A stretch of DNA of 64,000 nucleotides from Pestalotiopsis fici W106-1 (Eukaryota; Ascomycota; Sordariomycetes; Amphisphaeriales; Sporocadaceae), in contig NW_006917092.1 of NCBI RefSeq assembly GCF_000516985.1, positions 4,469,924 to 4,533,923 on the forward strand, written 5' to 3'. The first letter of the stretch is position 1, and each line of letters starts with the position of its first letter. Below the pieces are notes generated by a model. The model did not search any database. It worked only from the letters and a program-made list of their open reading frames with translations, and had not been told where the DNA came from. Shown one piece after another: positions 1 to 12,071 of the stretch. The translations under genes were made by a program, and so were the position numbers.

Positions 1-887
1 GAGAGAGAGAGATGGAAGTAAGGTGGGTAGTAAGTTTATGAGTAGGTAGGTACCTTACAGGTAGACTCTCAACCCTGTTAACAGTCGTAGGCTTGGTAGG
101 TAAGTAAGCGACCCCGGCTGTGAAAATGAGTGAGCAAATGCCGGCAGATCCAGAAGAAAAATGCAGATACGGGTGCAGATTCCATCTACGTATCAAACCT
201 AGACGGGAAAAGAGTAGGTGGCGCCCGCCCCAGTCTGGCGTTCCAGCTCAACGGTTCGGCAAGTTCCCCGCCGCTCATGGTCCAATATTAGGTACGCGAT
301 AAGCCGCCCGCACCCCCTGTTCGTCGCGGTCAGGGGCACTCTTTTTCTTCTTTTTTAACGCGTTTCTAGCGTGCTTTGGAGGTTGATGAACCCTGGAAGA
401 AGCTGCAGATAGCATTCATTGACCAGGCTCTTTGGGGGGAATCTCCACAATAGCTTGTTGGCACTACATGTAGATTGAACCTTGACCTTGTACTACATGT
501 CTATTCAACGTCATTCTCGTCTTTTCCTCCCCTGATACCGACCTTTGATTCTGCAAGGTCACTGAGCATCAGTCTGCCAGGGGTCAGATTGATATACCCT
601 GCAGTACCTCCGCGTTTCCTCTCTACTCGAGTTGCAAAGTCTCTCGTCATTCTTTTGTTGTAGCCAAGGCAGGCAAGACTATACATCTTATTCCCCGTTT
701 TGCTCTCTTTTCAGTGTAGCACTTCTACCGTATATAATCATTTCGTTATTTCGCTCAATATCAACAGTCCAACAACCAGCTTTTGTTTCCGCTTCATTCT
801 GAGCTGGTTTGTCGCGAGGCCGGATATCCAAGGGTAAATCAAAACCATGGTTGACATGCTGCATTGAAAGAAGAATAAAAGGACGAG
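1..887. other. Intergenic, left edge
   Basis: No supportable gene. It opens with a short GA repeat and GTAGGTA-type repeats containing one GGTACC palindrome (49-54). An imperfect direct repeat around the core ACTACATGT occurs near 463-480 and 491-510. Short open frames here have no recognisable protein features. The last part is presumably the promoter and leader of the DUF1917 gene starting at 888. Confidence 0.6.
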
Positions 888-1811
888 ATGGATTCCGACA
901 CCGAGTCTGACTTTTACGGTAATATTTATTCATAACTCCACGAACCCCTTGCGTACTGATAGACTGACGACCTGAGGCAAGGCGACGAAGCTACAATGGC
1001 AGCGTTGGAGTCGCGAGTCCAAGACTTTGATTGCAACCAGTGGTGGGCTGACTCCAACATGACCAAGACTCCTCTCAAGATGCAATCTAGAAAGCTGGCA
1101 CGACCCGAAATGTCCCACTTTCACAATCCTTATGCAGGCGTCGGAAGTGCTTGGCAACTCGACGAGACTGTTGATTCTTTTCTGGATCGTTTGCCGCCTG
1201 CCACCACGGATGACACGAAAGTCGGCCCGTGGATCTTCATCTGCAACCCGTATATTGACCGCAAAAGCAAGCGGCTGGCTCAGAACCAAGGTATCAAAGG
1301 CTGTGAGGATGAGGCCCCTGAAGAAGAAGGAGCTGATTTGGTACGGTTCGTCGAAGGTGGGATGGAGAGGCTTCATCTCGTCACCGAATTCCATGACAAA
1401 GTGAACCAAGCTGCCATGCTGGCGCCCATGCGTATGCGAGAGAAGAATAAGGCAAGCCTGGACGCCTCTCGGGATATTCTGGCTCTTGCACACGCTGCAC
1501 ACGTTCGAGCTGGCAAGTGGATGTTGTTTTGTACTGCCCAAACCGTGAACGAGGTCTGGGAGGTTGTGGCCAAGGCTACGGCCAGCAATGAGTTGGGGAT
1601 CGCTGCCAAAGTAGCCACCAGATCCGAGATTGACCCCCGCCCAGAACGTTTAATTTGCGTATATACTGCCGATTTCCATGACAAGGACGACGTTCAAAGA
1701 GTGGCAAGCAAGCTGAAGCAGCTTGGATTGGTAGAACCTCGTGGTAAAAAGCCACTATACTACAAGCCAGGTTTGTCTTTATCAAAGAACCACTATCGAC
1801 CAGAAGACTGA
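888..1811 (+). CDS. DUF1917 / BLES03-like protein (two exons)
   Basis: Built as join(888..918, 982..1811), about 286 residues. Exon 1 is only 31 nt and encodes an acidic start, MDSDTESDFYG. The 63-nt intron has donor GTAATA, a CTGAC branch-like motif and acceptor CAAG, and the joined frame runs into the ATG at 996. The alternative is to start at that ATG (MAALESRVQDF), losing about 15 residues. The body (for example GPWIFICNPY, then HVRAGKWMLFC, then a basic C-terminal segment) resembles the fungal DUF1917 family related to human C11orf68/BLES03, which has an eIF4E-like fold and no settled function. I assign the family by remembered sequence similarity only. It is convergent with NAA30 downstream. 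Confidence 0.75.
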
Positions 1812-2394
1812 TCGAAAGTAGATGCATACACTTACTTAGGCATTGGTTCAGGCAATGCGTGGGGTGTCAAAGCATCTATCTACAATACCAAGGATATGCT
1901 CGGGAACATTTCATGATCAGGGACACCGGACATCCTCGGTTCATAAGTTCATTTTCATTGTCAAGATACCCCCCCTACCGCTGTCCTACAGCCGCTGCTC
2001 GGCCTATCATTCCCGTTTGACGCCCTTCTTCTGCCAGCGGCGCGGTTGAGGCCAGTCATTGTAACAAGTACCGCGAGGCGACTATATTGTTTTCTCTGGG
2101 CATGACACAGCAACAATCTGTGAATTTCTTCTGATTGCTTTTTGAGCTTCCATGTCGGTACTCTGATGATAAGTACATCAGGGAATACTCAGAATCAAGC
2201 CAGCCAGCGGTAGGCTCCTGCGCCTTGGCCTGATTTGAGTAAGCACGTGCTATATGCCGTCCGACTGAGCTAGTTTCGTTAACAAGTCGTCTCATCAACA
2301 TATCCCGATAGCAAATGTACTATGATGGCGGTATAAACGATCCGGGAGGCCAACGTGAATCTTCACTGGCAAGTCCTGTAAAGGCCCCTCGTGA
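1812..2394. other. Convergent intergenic region
   Basis: Lies between the 3' ends of the DUF1917 gene and NAA30, so it should hold both terminators and 3' UTRs. A CACGTG hexamer is present at 2244-2249 but sits downstream of both genes, so it has no obvious promoter role. No gene seen. Confidence 0.6.
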
Positions 2395-3041
2395 CTAACA
2401 TGGGTTTGAGCGTTCTTCTGGGACCGGTGCCGGCATCTGTGACTTGAGCAGCAGGACGAGTCTGTATGCGCTATTGCCATTCAGATAGTATCTGTGTAAT
2501 TTCTTGGACCTCAAAAACCCCAGGCGCTCGTAGAGTCGCATGGCAGGTTTATTCGTCTCTTCCGTCTCAAGTACGATTTCATCGGCATTTCGTTCGGCCA
2601 TGGTGTCAATAGCTCGTTTCACCAGTGCTGTAGCTATGCCGTGCCCGCGATATGCAGAAGCGACTGCCAACATGGCAATGTATCCGCGGTAGGTGGGTGG
2701 TGAGTGTGATGCGTGATGCTCGAGTTTGCAGATAACAACACCGACAAGTGAGTTGTCATTAGGATTGAGCGCCTGGGCAAACAAGATATCAGCATGGCCG
2801 AGCGATTCGCAATTGCTGACGCTGTCCCACGGGTAAACCCCCAGGTTGCGTGTAGACGTACCATAAAGCATAAGTGAGCCCATTGGTACAAGAAATAACG
2901 GTAGACGTAGATACTGTAGGGTTCGCTCAAATCCTTGGAGATCAGGGCTCGAATGGCCGGTAGATACTGCTCCTCAAGGGCATGTTCGTACTGAACATAA
3001 CGCAGCTCGCTAGGGAGCGCAGCAACAGAAGCAACCTCCAT
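2395..3041 (-). CDS. NAA30: N-alpha-acetyltransferase 30 (NatC catalytic subunit)
   Basis: Built as complement(join(2395..2772, 2862..3041)), 185 residues. The 89-nt intron has donor GTACGT directly after ATG and acceptor CAG, both phase 0. Exon 1 holds the substrate-recognition part, including SEPYSIYVYRYFLYQW, which closely matches the SEPYSIYTYRYF region of Mak3/Naa30. Exon 2 holds the GNAT acetyl-CoA fold: GYIAMLAV, the R-G-H-G-I-A loop equivalent to Q/RxxGxG/A, and the ETEETNKPAMRLYERLGF strand-helix. NatC acetylates N-terminal Met-Leu/Ile/Phe/Trp on nascent chains with auxiliary subunits Naa35 and Naa38, which are not in this window. Length and motifs are normal for the family. It is divergent from PDAT across a 1.2-kb gap. 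Confidence 0.92.
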
Positions 3042-4233
3042 TCCGGCTTTCGGTGGCTATTGACGGCTGCTTCGAAGCCTCGCGATGTGCAGAGTTGATG
3101 GTCATAAGAGGAGAAGAGGTAGCGACCAGTCAAGGAGTCATAGCATAATGACTACCAGCTCACGCAAAGAACAAATGATGGATTGAATGAATTATTATGT
3201 ACAAAGCGGTCGGGTTGGAAGAGAGGGTGCAACCACGCTACAAGAGAGCAAGCAAGCAATCAGCGGGTGTGAAGTTGGAGTCAGCACGAAATAAGTGATA
3301 GAGTACTGCGTACGAGTTGGAAGGGGGGAGCGATATGAGGTGAGCAGTCAGTCGTTCGTTGTTGCACAGTCGGAAGATGGGATCCTGACTGGGCTGATGT
3401 TGGGTGCCACCACTTGCAAACACACACCAGCAGCCCACTTTCACATGCTTGCAGAGTGGTCCAAGTATTTTGTAGGTAAGGTACGTATATAACAAATTAC
3501 ATTAGGGAGGGACTGTCACTCTCGAGGCACTTGGGATTCGAGGCGCATCGGCCCTGTAGCTAAGGTAGGCAATGTTAGGTACCTGCATGGATGTCGCTTA
3601 CTCTCAAATTCACAAAAATGTATTCCGTAGTTTGGCGCACGAATATTCACAGTAACACAAATGCATCGTAGGAGGAAGATTTCCACGTTCTGGACCATGT
3701 CACCGAGCGCCCTACAATGAAATTGACCCTCAGAAGGGCAAGCCGCTGAGAAGATGCGACAGCGGGAGGCGTTTCAAGCGCTATGCTACAAGCAGCAACG
3801 CGCTGTATTATCACAAGACCACTAATCGTACCCCTGGTCTGGGCAACTTTGACGTCAGTATGCGCGAAAAGGTTCTGCTCAGATGGCGATGTTTAGTTCC
3901 TAAACTTCCAATGTCTGGCGCGACTCAAATTCTCGCAACTGTGCCCTGAACTTAAAACCCAGTTATCCAAGAGACCAGACTCCAAGAAATAAGGCGACCA
4001 TTCTGCCGAAGGTCTTGTCAGGGCCTTGCAGCTATTCTACAAGGTTTCATCCTCGCGTGCCGTCCCGAGCTTCTAGAAGCAGCTGCAAGCAGACGCGCGC
4101 GTGTTTGACAGCGCAGATTTGACCGTGGGTTTGCATCTTTCTGTGTGCGTCGGCAACAGATACTGCGACATACGCACGGCGACTACAACCCTGTGGCCGT
4201 GATCCCACCAGTAATGTAGCTTTGCTCTGCATC
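3042..4233. other. Divergent promoter region NAA30 / PDAT
   Basis: Non-coding. Contains a GGTACC palindrome (3578-3583) and a perfect CRE palindrome (3850-3857, listed separately). Short open frames on both strands show no protein features. Confidence 0.6.
3850..3857. promoter_or_regulatory. CRE-type palindrome TGACGTCA
   Basis: A perfect 8-bp CRE, the classical site of CREB/ATF bZIP factors such as fungal Atf1/AtfA. It lies 377 nt upstream of the PDAT start codon in the shared NAA30/PDAT promoter region. Function is inferred from the motif alone. Confidence 0.4.
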
Positions 4234-6211
4234 ATGGCCTCCGAGCTTCGCCGCCGAACAGTCGCGACAGACACGCCATCCGATCCGCCGACCCCAGAAA
4301 CCGCCTTCCACGACGAAAGCCCCTTGAAAGCATCGAACCAGGTACTCAAAGCCGAAAAACACCATGGCCACAAGAAGGAGACACGCAAGCGGAGAAGTAC
4401 CTTCATTTTCCTCTTGGGTAGTTTGTTTGGTATCATAGCGGCCGGGTTCCTGGCCCAGAGCAACGACCTGATAGAGTTTCCCGAGATTGGCGAATTGAGT
4501 GTGGACGGTATACTAGAAGCCCTGCCCGCGGGGCTTGTGAGGGATATGAAAGATCTTGTGGTATGTCTGGATAGAAAACTTCTTGTCGAAAGACTTGTGT
4601 CGCCTGTGAGTTCTGACATTGCGTATCGGATAGGCCGGAGAACGCGATTTTGCCGAAAGTTATGATGCCTTTGCAGTTGGCGTCAAGGCCAAGTCCGAAG
4701 GACTTCAGGTCCATCACCCCATCATCATGATACCTGGTGTCATCTCTACTGGTCTCGAGTCGTGGGGCACTGCAAATGTTTCTCGCCCCTATTTTAGAAA
4801 GCGCTTATGGGGCAGCTGGACGATGATGAAGGCTCTCGTTATGGACAAGGAGGTGTGGAAAAACCACATCATGTTGGACAAGTTCACTGGTCTTGATCCG
4901 CCGCATGCGAAGCTGCGCGCTGCCCAGGGCTTTGACGCCACTGACTTCTTCATCACCGGCTACTGGATTTGGAACAAGATTTTCGAGAATCTGGCCTCGC
5001 TTGGCTACGATCCCACCAATTCTTTCACAGCCGCATACGACTGGAGGCTATCGTACCGTAACCTTGAAGTTCGCGACCAATACTTTACCCGCTTAAAGAG
5101 CTACATTGAGATAGCTCACAGCTCCTCTGGCAAGAAAGCCGTCCTTGCTTCGCACTCCATGGGAGGTCAAGTCATGTTCTATTTCCTGCACTGGGTGGCT
5201 TCTCCCAAGGGCGGCAATGGCGGCGATGATTGGGTTGAGAAACACATTGAGGCTTGGATCAATATTAGCGGCTGCATGCTCGGTGCAGTCAAAGACATTG
5301 CAGCTGTCATGTCAGGCGAGATGAGGGATACAGCACAACTCAATGCCTTTGCTGTCTACGGCCTTGACAAGTTCCTCAACAAGGATGAGAGAGCTGAGCT
5401 CTTCCGTGCCATGCCCGGATTATCATCCATGCTACCCATCGGTGGCGACCGAGTCTGGGGAAATCTCACCTGGGCTCCTGATGATCTCCCTGGCCAGAAG
5501 CACAGCTATGGATCGGTCCTAAACTTTCGGGTTGGCGGCAACTGGACTGCGCCCGAAAAGAACTTCACCGTGTCCGAGTCAATGGAATACCTCATGAACA
5601 CCACAGAGTCATGGTATCAAGACATGGTCAAGGGATCGTACTCCCATGGCGTTGCCGACACCGCCGCCGAGGTTAATGCCAACGAGGACAACCCGGTCAA
5701 ATGGATCAATCCCCTCGAGACACGTTTGCCTCTGGCCCCGAACTTGAAAATTTATTGCTTCTATGGTGTCGGAAAACCGACAGAGCGCTCGTACTATTAT
5801 CGCACTCCGGATATGCCGCATCTGACCAACCTCAATATCACCATTGATACAACGCTCACCGTCGATGAGATTGACCACGGTGTCATCCTTGGCGAAGGTG
5901 ACGGCACCGTGAACTTGCTGTCAAATGGTTACATGTGCAACAAAGGTTGGCACATGAAGCGCTATAATCCGGCGGGAGTGCAAGTCAAGGTCTTCGAGAT
6001 GCTCCACGAACCGGGCAGATTCAACCCTCGCGGGGGTCCCAACACGGCCGACCATGTCGATATTCTGGGCAGGCAAAGCCTGAATGAACTGGTCTTGAGA
6101 GTCGCGGCTGGCCAAGGACACACTATTGAAGAGAATGTGGTTAGTAATATCAAAGAATATGCTGATAAAGTAAAGATATGGGAAGAGGGAGAAAAGCCTG
6201 ACGATGAATGA
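4234..6211 (+). CDS. LRO1: Phospholipid:diacylglycerol acyltransferase (PDAT)
   Basis: Built as join(4234..4560, 4634..6211), 634 residues. The 73-nt intron has donor GTATGT and acceptor TAG, phase 0. The start is MASELRRR at 4234; the frame is open slightly upstream but has no ATG. A basic cytosolic tail (KKETRKRR) precedes one membrane anchor at about residues 56-74, and the rest is ER-lumenal. LCAT-family hallmarks are visible: the AAYDWR segment, the serine nucleophile elbow SHSMGG with Ser284, Asp532 in GEGDGTVNLLS and His583 in NTADHVDILG. That is a complete Ser-Asp-His triad. The enzyme moves a fatty acyl group from the sn-2 position of phospholipid to diacylglycerol, making triacylglycerol without acyl-CoA. 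Length is typical of Lro1. Confidence 0.94.
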
Positions 6212-6703
6212 TTCAAACCATGATGATAAGAAAGACATAATGATTCAGGACAATTGGGTATACAGATCGGTCTGGAGTTCCGGTTAAGATTACCTCGGCG
6301 CACGCCAATCTACATGAATTATCAGTATATAGAATCCAGGACCTTGAGCAGTCCAAACCTTGATTTTAGACGATGGAGTGTATATTCACATTTCAGACAA
6401 GTCTCCTCTTGATTTATTCCTATATAATGATTGGTTTGTTTTTTGTTTTTTTAATCATTTTTCCATTTCTGGTGATTTGAAATTTAAATCTTCATCTTTC
6501 TGGGGGAGAATTGGGTGTTTGTTTGGCCGGTTGGTGCTGAACGAGTGGGCCACGTGATCTCCAAATTTCCCACTTTGGGGCGGTCCGTAAACGATGATTG
6601 GATCTTGTCCGTTTCTACTCTATCCCGCGCAATCGCGAATATCGGTGCTTCCTTGGCAGCATAGACCTGGACATCTCCCTTGCGATCAAGAAGCTATACC
6701 ACC
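6212..6703. other. Intergenic PDAT-TAN1
   Basis: Holds the PDAT 3' end and the TAN1 promoter. A T-rich stretch lies near 6420-6500 and an E-box at 6551-6556. No gene. Confidence 0.6.
6551..6556. promoter_or_regulatory. E-box CACGTG upstream of TAN1
   Basis: A palindromic CACGTG followed by AT, the core recognised by Cbf1/bHLH factors. It is about 150 nt upstream of the TAN1 ATG, a plausible promoter distance. Motif evidence only. Confidence 0.35.
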
Positions 6704-8134
6704 ATGAGCGAGGCACCAAAGCGGAAAGCGCCTCCTGGCGGTGACTCCCAAGGCCGCCAGTGGAAGAAGAGCAAGGTAATGTTGCTCGGCCCTCTAAAAC
6801 CTCTCCCTCACTGCCTGCCTGCCTACCTACCTACCACTAGCACGACAGGCCCTGTTGCCGTGTCGCTGGCAGAGTGTCAACACCGCTGACTCATCATCAT
6901 CATCATCAAGGGTGGGAGCAAAGGACGATGGCAGACTCCAAATCACAAGGCAAAATTGGAGGCTCAAAAAGCCAAAGGTGGCACGCTTGAGGTTGGCGAT
7001 GTAGGGTTCTGGGTTAGTTGCCAGCGCACCAAAGAGCAAAAAGCACTAACAGAGCTGATTGCGATTTGCGATGAGGTCAGTTGTCCTCTCTTGAGGGATG
7101 GGTTGGGCGGACGGACGGACGGACGGACGCGCTCGGTAGCAAATTGCTGATTGCATACGCAGTACGGAGAGAAGGTCTACGGTCTGAAACGTCAGGATGA
7201 TGAGGTCGCCGACGACAACAACAGCGACGAGGAGAACGGCGATATCGAAGCATCCATCCAGAAGGAGCTCGAGTCAATGAAGACCAACGCCAAATCCCGG
7301 CGTGAGAACTCGGCTTTTGCTCCTATGCGGATTAACATGGATTGCCTACTCTTTGTCAAGACCAAGCCCCCTGTTGAACCGCGAGAAGTTGTTCGGCGAA
7401 TCTGCGAGGATGCCAAGCTGGCAACTGACCGGGCCCAGAGAAAGTCCAGGTTCATCAACAGGTTCACCCCAATCACGCTGATGGGTAGAGCGACTGAAAC
7501 GGGTGTGCAAGAGACGGCCAAAACGGTTTTGGCCGAGCATTTTCAGCTTGCAGGGGTAGACGAGCAGCCCACCGACGAGCAGAAGCAGGGGCCTTCGGTA
7601 CGTGAATCATCTGCTGCCGCCGCCGCTGCTACTACTACTACTACTACTACTACTCCCGCCACCCTGCCGCGCGGCCACCATATATCACCATAATTTGCTG
7701 ACTCAGTCATTCCTTGGGAAACAGTATGCGATTCGTTATACGTCAAGAGCACACAATGTGCTCAAGCGCGATGATGTTATCAAGCAGATTGCCGGTCTTA
7801 TCGGACCGCGTCACAAGGTCAACTTGACTGCACCCGACAAGGTGATTCTGGTTGAGGTTTTCCAGGTTCGTGGCTGCTTAATTTCACAAAAAAACATGGT
7901 GTTGGAAATTTTCATGCTAAGCATTCTTATTTTCGATAGACGTTTTGTGGTATGAGCGTGGTGGGTGGGGACTTTGAATCGTTGAAACGATACAACCTTA
8001 ACGAACTCTATGTGGCAGCTTTCCAGGCCCAGGAGGAGGGCGCGACTAATAAGGTTGGCGACAGCGATATCAAGGAGAAAGGGAGTGAAGACAAGGAAGA
8101 GAAGGTCGACGATGCGAAGGGAAGCGACCAATGA
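6704..8134 (+). CDS. TAN1: tRNA ac4C-forming THUMP protein Tan1 (five exons)
   Basis: Built as join(6704..6775, 6911..7075, 7163..7597, 7725..7865, 7940..8134), 335 residues; all four introns (135, 87, 127, 74 nt) are phase 0. The N-terminus is basic and low-complexity (KRKAPPGGDSQGRQWKKSK). The middle has the FVSC-type segment VGFWVSCQRTKEQKALTEL. The THUMP region spans about residues 165-290 and includes DRAQRKSRFINRFTPI, KVNLTAPDKVILVEVFQ and CGMSVV; an acidic/lysine tail follows. Tan1 (human THUMPD1) is the RNA-binding adaptor that lets the Kre33/NAT10 acetyltransferase make N4-acetylcytidine at position 12 of tRNA Ser and Leu. Acceptor 4 could instead be 7705, adding six residues; 7724 fits the branch-point spacing better. 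Intron 3 carries an (ACT)n repeat. Confidence 0.9.
7627..7654 (+). repeat. (ACT)n microsatellite in TAN1 intron 3
   Basis: About nine ACT units between a CCGCCG-rich start and the branch region of intron 3. A likely length-variable locus with no coding effect. Confidence 0.8.
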
Positions 8135-10223
8135 TCAATTCTACAGCCTGTGGGTTGGGGATTGAGGTTGGCTACCAACATCATTCTTCCCTCGGAATAA
8201 AGCTTGTTCCTGCTGCTATGGCATACATGATGTGCGAAGTTACAGCACGACTAGAGTCCAGTTGAATCTGTTTGACGAATGCTCATGCACTTTCAGACAC
8301 ATACTAGGACAGATGATTCTGGTCTTGGCAAATGACGGCTCCAAAGTTGGTCAGGGAGGTCATATGATAGATTTAATTTGGTCTCTTGGGTCAAAGCAAA
8401 GCTGTTGGATGTCTAATCAAGTCGGTCCTCTGTGTTAGTTTCATGGTTCGCGCAAAGGGGCCTGGGAGCAATGATACGGCCGAGTATGCTTGCTGCCTTA
8501 CAGACATGCTATAACCATCATTCCCTCCGCCGCCGCCGTCGTCGTCATCATCATCAACCTGCGGGGGTGCATAGCAGAATCAAAATCAAGAGGAGACTTG
8601 GAGTAGAATAGGTCAGAGTTGCGAATGTACGTCATATGCGAGGTACTTTGAAGCATGGTGTTGAGAAACAATGGAAGCTGTCAATAATATTGAAGGTTGA
8701 AATGCGACTCAAGAAACCACGATACTACCCATGTCTTGGCCGCAGTGCCGCCTCAATGAAGCTCTTTCATTTGTGTTTATTTTGGGCGCTAAACCGTATT
8801 ACGCCAAAATTGACGAGCGCTCAGGGGGGTGTTCAAAGGTACCATAATAGCGAGTGCTTTGTTAGGTATGGGGTGGCTTCCTAGGTACTCGCTCGCATGC
8901 AGCTAACTAGGTGTATGTATGCACTCTCCATATTTCAGTATCCTGGCTACATATGTAACCGGGGGTGCGGCGGCGGCGGCATGTGTTGAATTGTACGGTC
9001 GTGGGAATTCTTGATGGATGGACATACAGGTGCTGATAGGAAACAATACGTCCGGATCTACGTCAGGGAATGTCGAAGGAAGGCACAATTGTTCCCTCGC
9101 CAGACCTGGAACTAATATGCGGGCCGACCGATATGATAATCCAGATCCTTCCCGATCTTTATTCCACTGTAAAGGAGGAATCGAGTGTGTATGTGTAACC
9201 CTCAAGAAATTGTTTCGTTGGGAAACTGTTCACTATTCAAAGGACTAGAATCAACGCAGTTCATCTTTATTTGTTGATAATTATTATTATACGTACATAC
9301 AGAGATCATAGAACTAGACAAGCGCGGAAAATAAGACTTACGACGGGGGGATTCTTGAGCATGGGGGAATATATGAATTGCCATAATGCATCATGAATAC
9401 CCGCAATTATATGCACTATAGCAAAATATCACATGTTCTTGACACTTATCCACGTGAAGAGAGCAGGCGGTAAAAGAAAGAGCTTCTTCTTGTTCTTCTC
9501 TCTTTTTTATTTTTTTTGTGTACACCTACATTTCTAGGTCAGGGTTCGTACGTAACTCAATTTATTATTAAAACCAAAAAAATAAAAAATAGATGGAACT
9601 TGTTTTCAGAGAACATGGCTACGTAGCATACATAGTAATAGTAGTAGTGAAAGAACCAAGCTGAATTGAAGAGAAGGGACCAAAAAAAACAAAACATACA
9701 GGGCGGCTCGTTGTTGGTTTTCCCCATAAAATGGGATAATCTCCACTCTTTCCGATGCCCTAGCTGCTAGCGTGGCCCAGACTGGCGGGCTCGCTTACTT
9801 GTGGCCAATCAGGGCAATTCCGGCTCGCTTCTCGACGCAATCCATCTGGTCCGTCAATAGCACTGAGCCTCCTCCTCCTCCTCCTCCAACCACCAATTGC
9901 CTCATCTCACTCTCACCATCCAAACGAGAGAAACACTCTCAATCGTTCATTTTACTTCTTGATCACATATTCAATCATGTCCATTGTCAACCAACGACCC
10001 AAAGTCCCCGCCGCCGGTCCCGAAATTCTGATCTACGGGCCAGAAAAAGGAGCCACGTTACGTAGACCCTGACTGACTCGACAAGCTGACTGAGCCCATT
10101 GCGGCCGCAAAATGCTTCCCAAGGACCAACATGGGGAGAGAGGAGAAGAAAGAAAGAAAAAGGATCCGCCTCTTTCCCGCACATGCATTTCCAATTCTTG
10201 ATCGCTTCACCGCTTTGTGCGTC

Positions 10224-10241
10224 TGTGTGTGTGTGTGTGTG
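10224..10241 (+). repeat. (TG)n microsatellite
   Basis: Nine uninterrupted TG units, followed by purine-rich GAAA/GAGAG sequence. Confidence 0.85.
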
Positions 10242-10382
10242 AAAGAAATATAGAGGGCAAGAAAGAGAGGGAGGGAAGGAGAGAGAGAAAACGTCGTATG
10301 GAGACAATCAGTGATGTGGTCAGTCGTGGGCCCATTGCCATTTTGATATACGGCGTTGCGGTGTTGTTGCTCTCTCTCTCTC

Positions 10383-10482
10383 NNNNNNNNNNNNNNNNNN
10401 NNNNNNNNNNNNNNNNNNNNNNNNNNNNNNNNNNNNNNNNNNNNNNNNNNNNNNNNNNNNNNNNNNNNNNNNNNNNNNNNNN
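10383..10482. other. Assembly gap of 100 N in a (CT)n repeat
   Basis: Exactly 100 N, flanked on the left by CTCTCTCTCTCTC and on the right by CTCTCTCTCTCT. The round number suggests a gap of unknown length, and the matching flanks suggest that the missing sequence is largely CT repeat. Confidence 0.95.
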
Positions 10483-12071
10483 CTCTCTCTCTTTTTCAAC
10501 GATATAGTACATACGCGCCCACGATGAAGCTGCCCAGACAAGACTGGTTCGTCGGAGCTGGACCTGCGCACTCGCGCGAGAGGCTGTTGAGCTAGACCAT
10601 AGCGAGTGCTACAGCCGCGTTTTCCTAAAGCCTATTTCCACCTTGGCCCTCTCGTCTTGCCCGATATTCATGTCTTTTCTTTCCCCCATAGAACCAGTCA
10701 TTCTACTCATTGTTCCTCCCCCGTCGTCTAGAACGGCACTGACGAGGCTTCTCGAACCCATCCATCCACCTAGATAGTTTCCCGCTTGCCCTGCTACGTA
10801 ACATTGGATCCGCCGCCGTGTGCCGCATGAGGATCTGGCGTCTGCCTCGCCTGCTGCACCTATCACGGGTCAGGTACGAACTCCCTATGTATCTATGGCG
10901 CCGTTGGACTGCTTCTTGGCACGTCGTCGAGCTTGCCAGTCCATAATTCACAGCCAGCCCTACCTACATTCGGTTGACCATGCTGTCCACCCACAACGGA
11001 CAATGGGACCAATTCGACCTCTGCTCTTTTCCATACCGCTTTATTGGTTGGCTTTTTCTGACTGCCGACACTGGATATTCCATCGGTCCTCCCCCCCACT
11101 CCTCTTCCTGCTTCTCCTGCTCCGAGTCGTCGTTGTTGTCGCCAATCTACGCCGGATTTGTCCGACCAGGGAAATAGTCAACTTGACTCTGCTGTCATTA
11201 GTATCCACCGGGCTTCTTTCTAGACTCGACTTGTTGCCATGTGGAATTCATTCTGGCGTATACTATAGCTTGATAGGCCAAGCTTTCAGTCCGGGCGGCA
11301 TGATGTTTATGCTTGCCTCGAGTTTTATTTGAAATACAAGGGCCACGATCTTTTCCCGCCTGGATTGTGGTTATAATACTCCTGCCTCTGAGAGCTTCCC
11401 TGCCCATTTTCTCTCGGGTGCAACAACACCCGTTCTTTTTTGGGGAGTATCAAGCTCTCTCTCTCTTTGATCCCAGCCTGTCACCAATTTTGACTAGAGG
11501 CCTGGTCCTGTATCAGTGGTAGTACTATCCTCGTCCAGGTTCTACCACTTATCTGCGGTTCTAGAAATTATCAGTGAGCATTGGCTCAAAGCTTGCCCCC
11601 CTGTCGTTGGACTATATCCTCGCATATCTACCAATACCTTCCTGGACAGGTATTGCTACCACAGACCCTTCAGATAGGAAAGAATCCTACTATACTGCCT
11701 GCCACATGTATTGGGTGAGCCCGTGTTTACTCCATCAGGGGTTTCCACTCGGATAGTTTCAACTCTTGGGTATCTAATTCCCTGCCTGACTACCTGTTCA
11801 CCTCCTCTTAGATGGGAACATGACACCTTCGGAAGTTCTGCGAGGGAAGCCAGGGGCCGGGATAAGTCTCCAAGGCTCTTCGCTCCTACCGTTCCACTGT
11901 GCCTTGGAAGCCTTTCAAAGCTCCAAAGCTGGTGGTGGCTCATGTCTCTCTTCTTCCTCTTTATCAAGAAGCCCGCCTATTCCACAATGTCTCACAAAAC
12001 CTCAAGACTCATCTCGCCAAACAATCGCCGTTGTTCCACGAGTCTACTGCTCGTCACCAATCAGTTTCACG

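Larger units (their letters stand above)
8135..12071. other. Long intergenic region TAN1 to APH-like gene
   Basis: About 3.9 kb with no supportable gene. It holds the TAN1 3' UTR, AT-rich DNA near 9250-9660, a TG repeat (10224-10241), an assembly gap inside a CT repeat (10383-10482), and pyrimidine-rich DNA from about 10,600 to 12,000 that looks like promoter and long 5' leader. The frame of the downstream gene stays open back to an ATG at 11820, but the extra 84 residues are low-complexity Ser/Pro and unlike a protein domain. Confidence 0.55.

Noticed and set aside
11820..12071. N-terminal extension of the APH-like protein
   Set aside because: Open and in frame, but low-complexity Ser/Pro sequence; the ATG at 12072 begins the family-like sequence.
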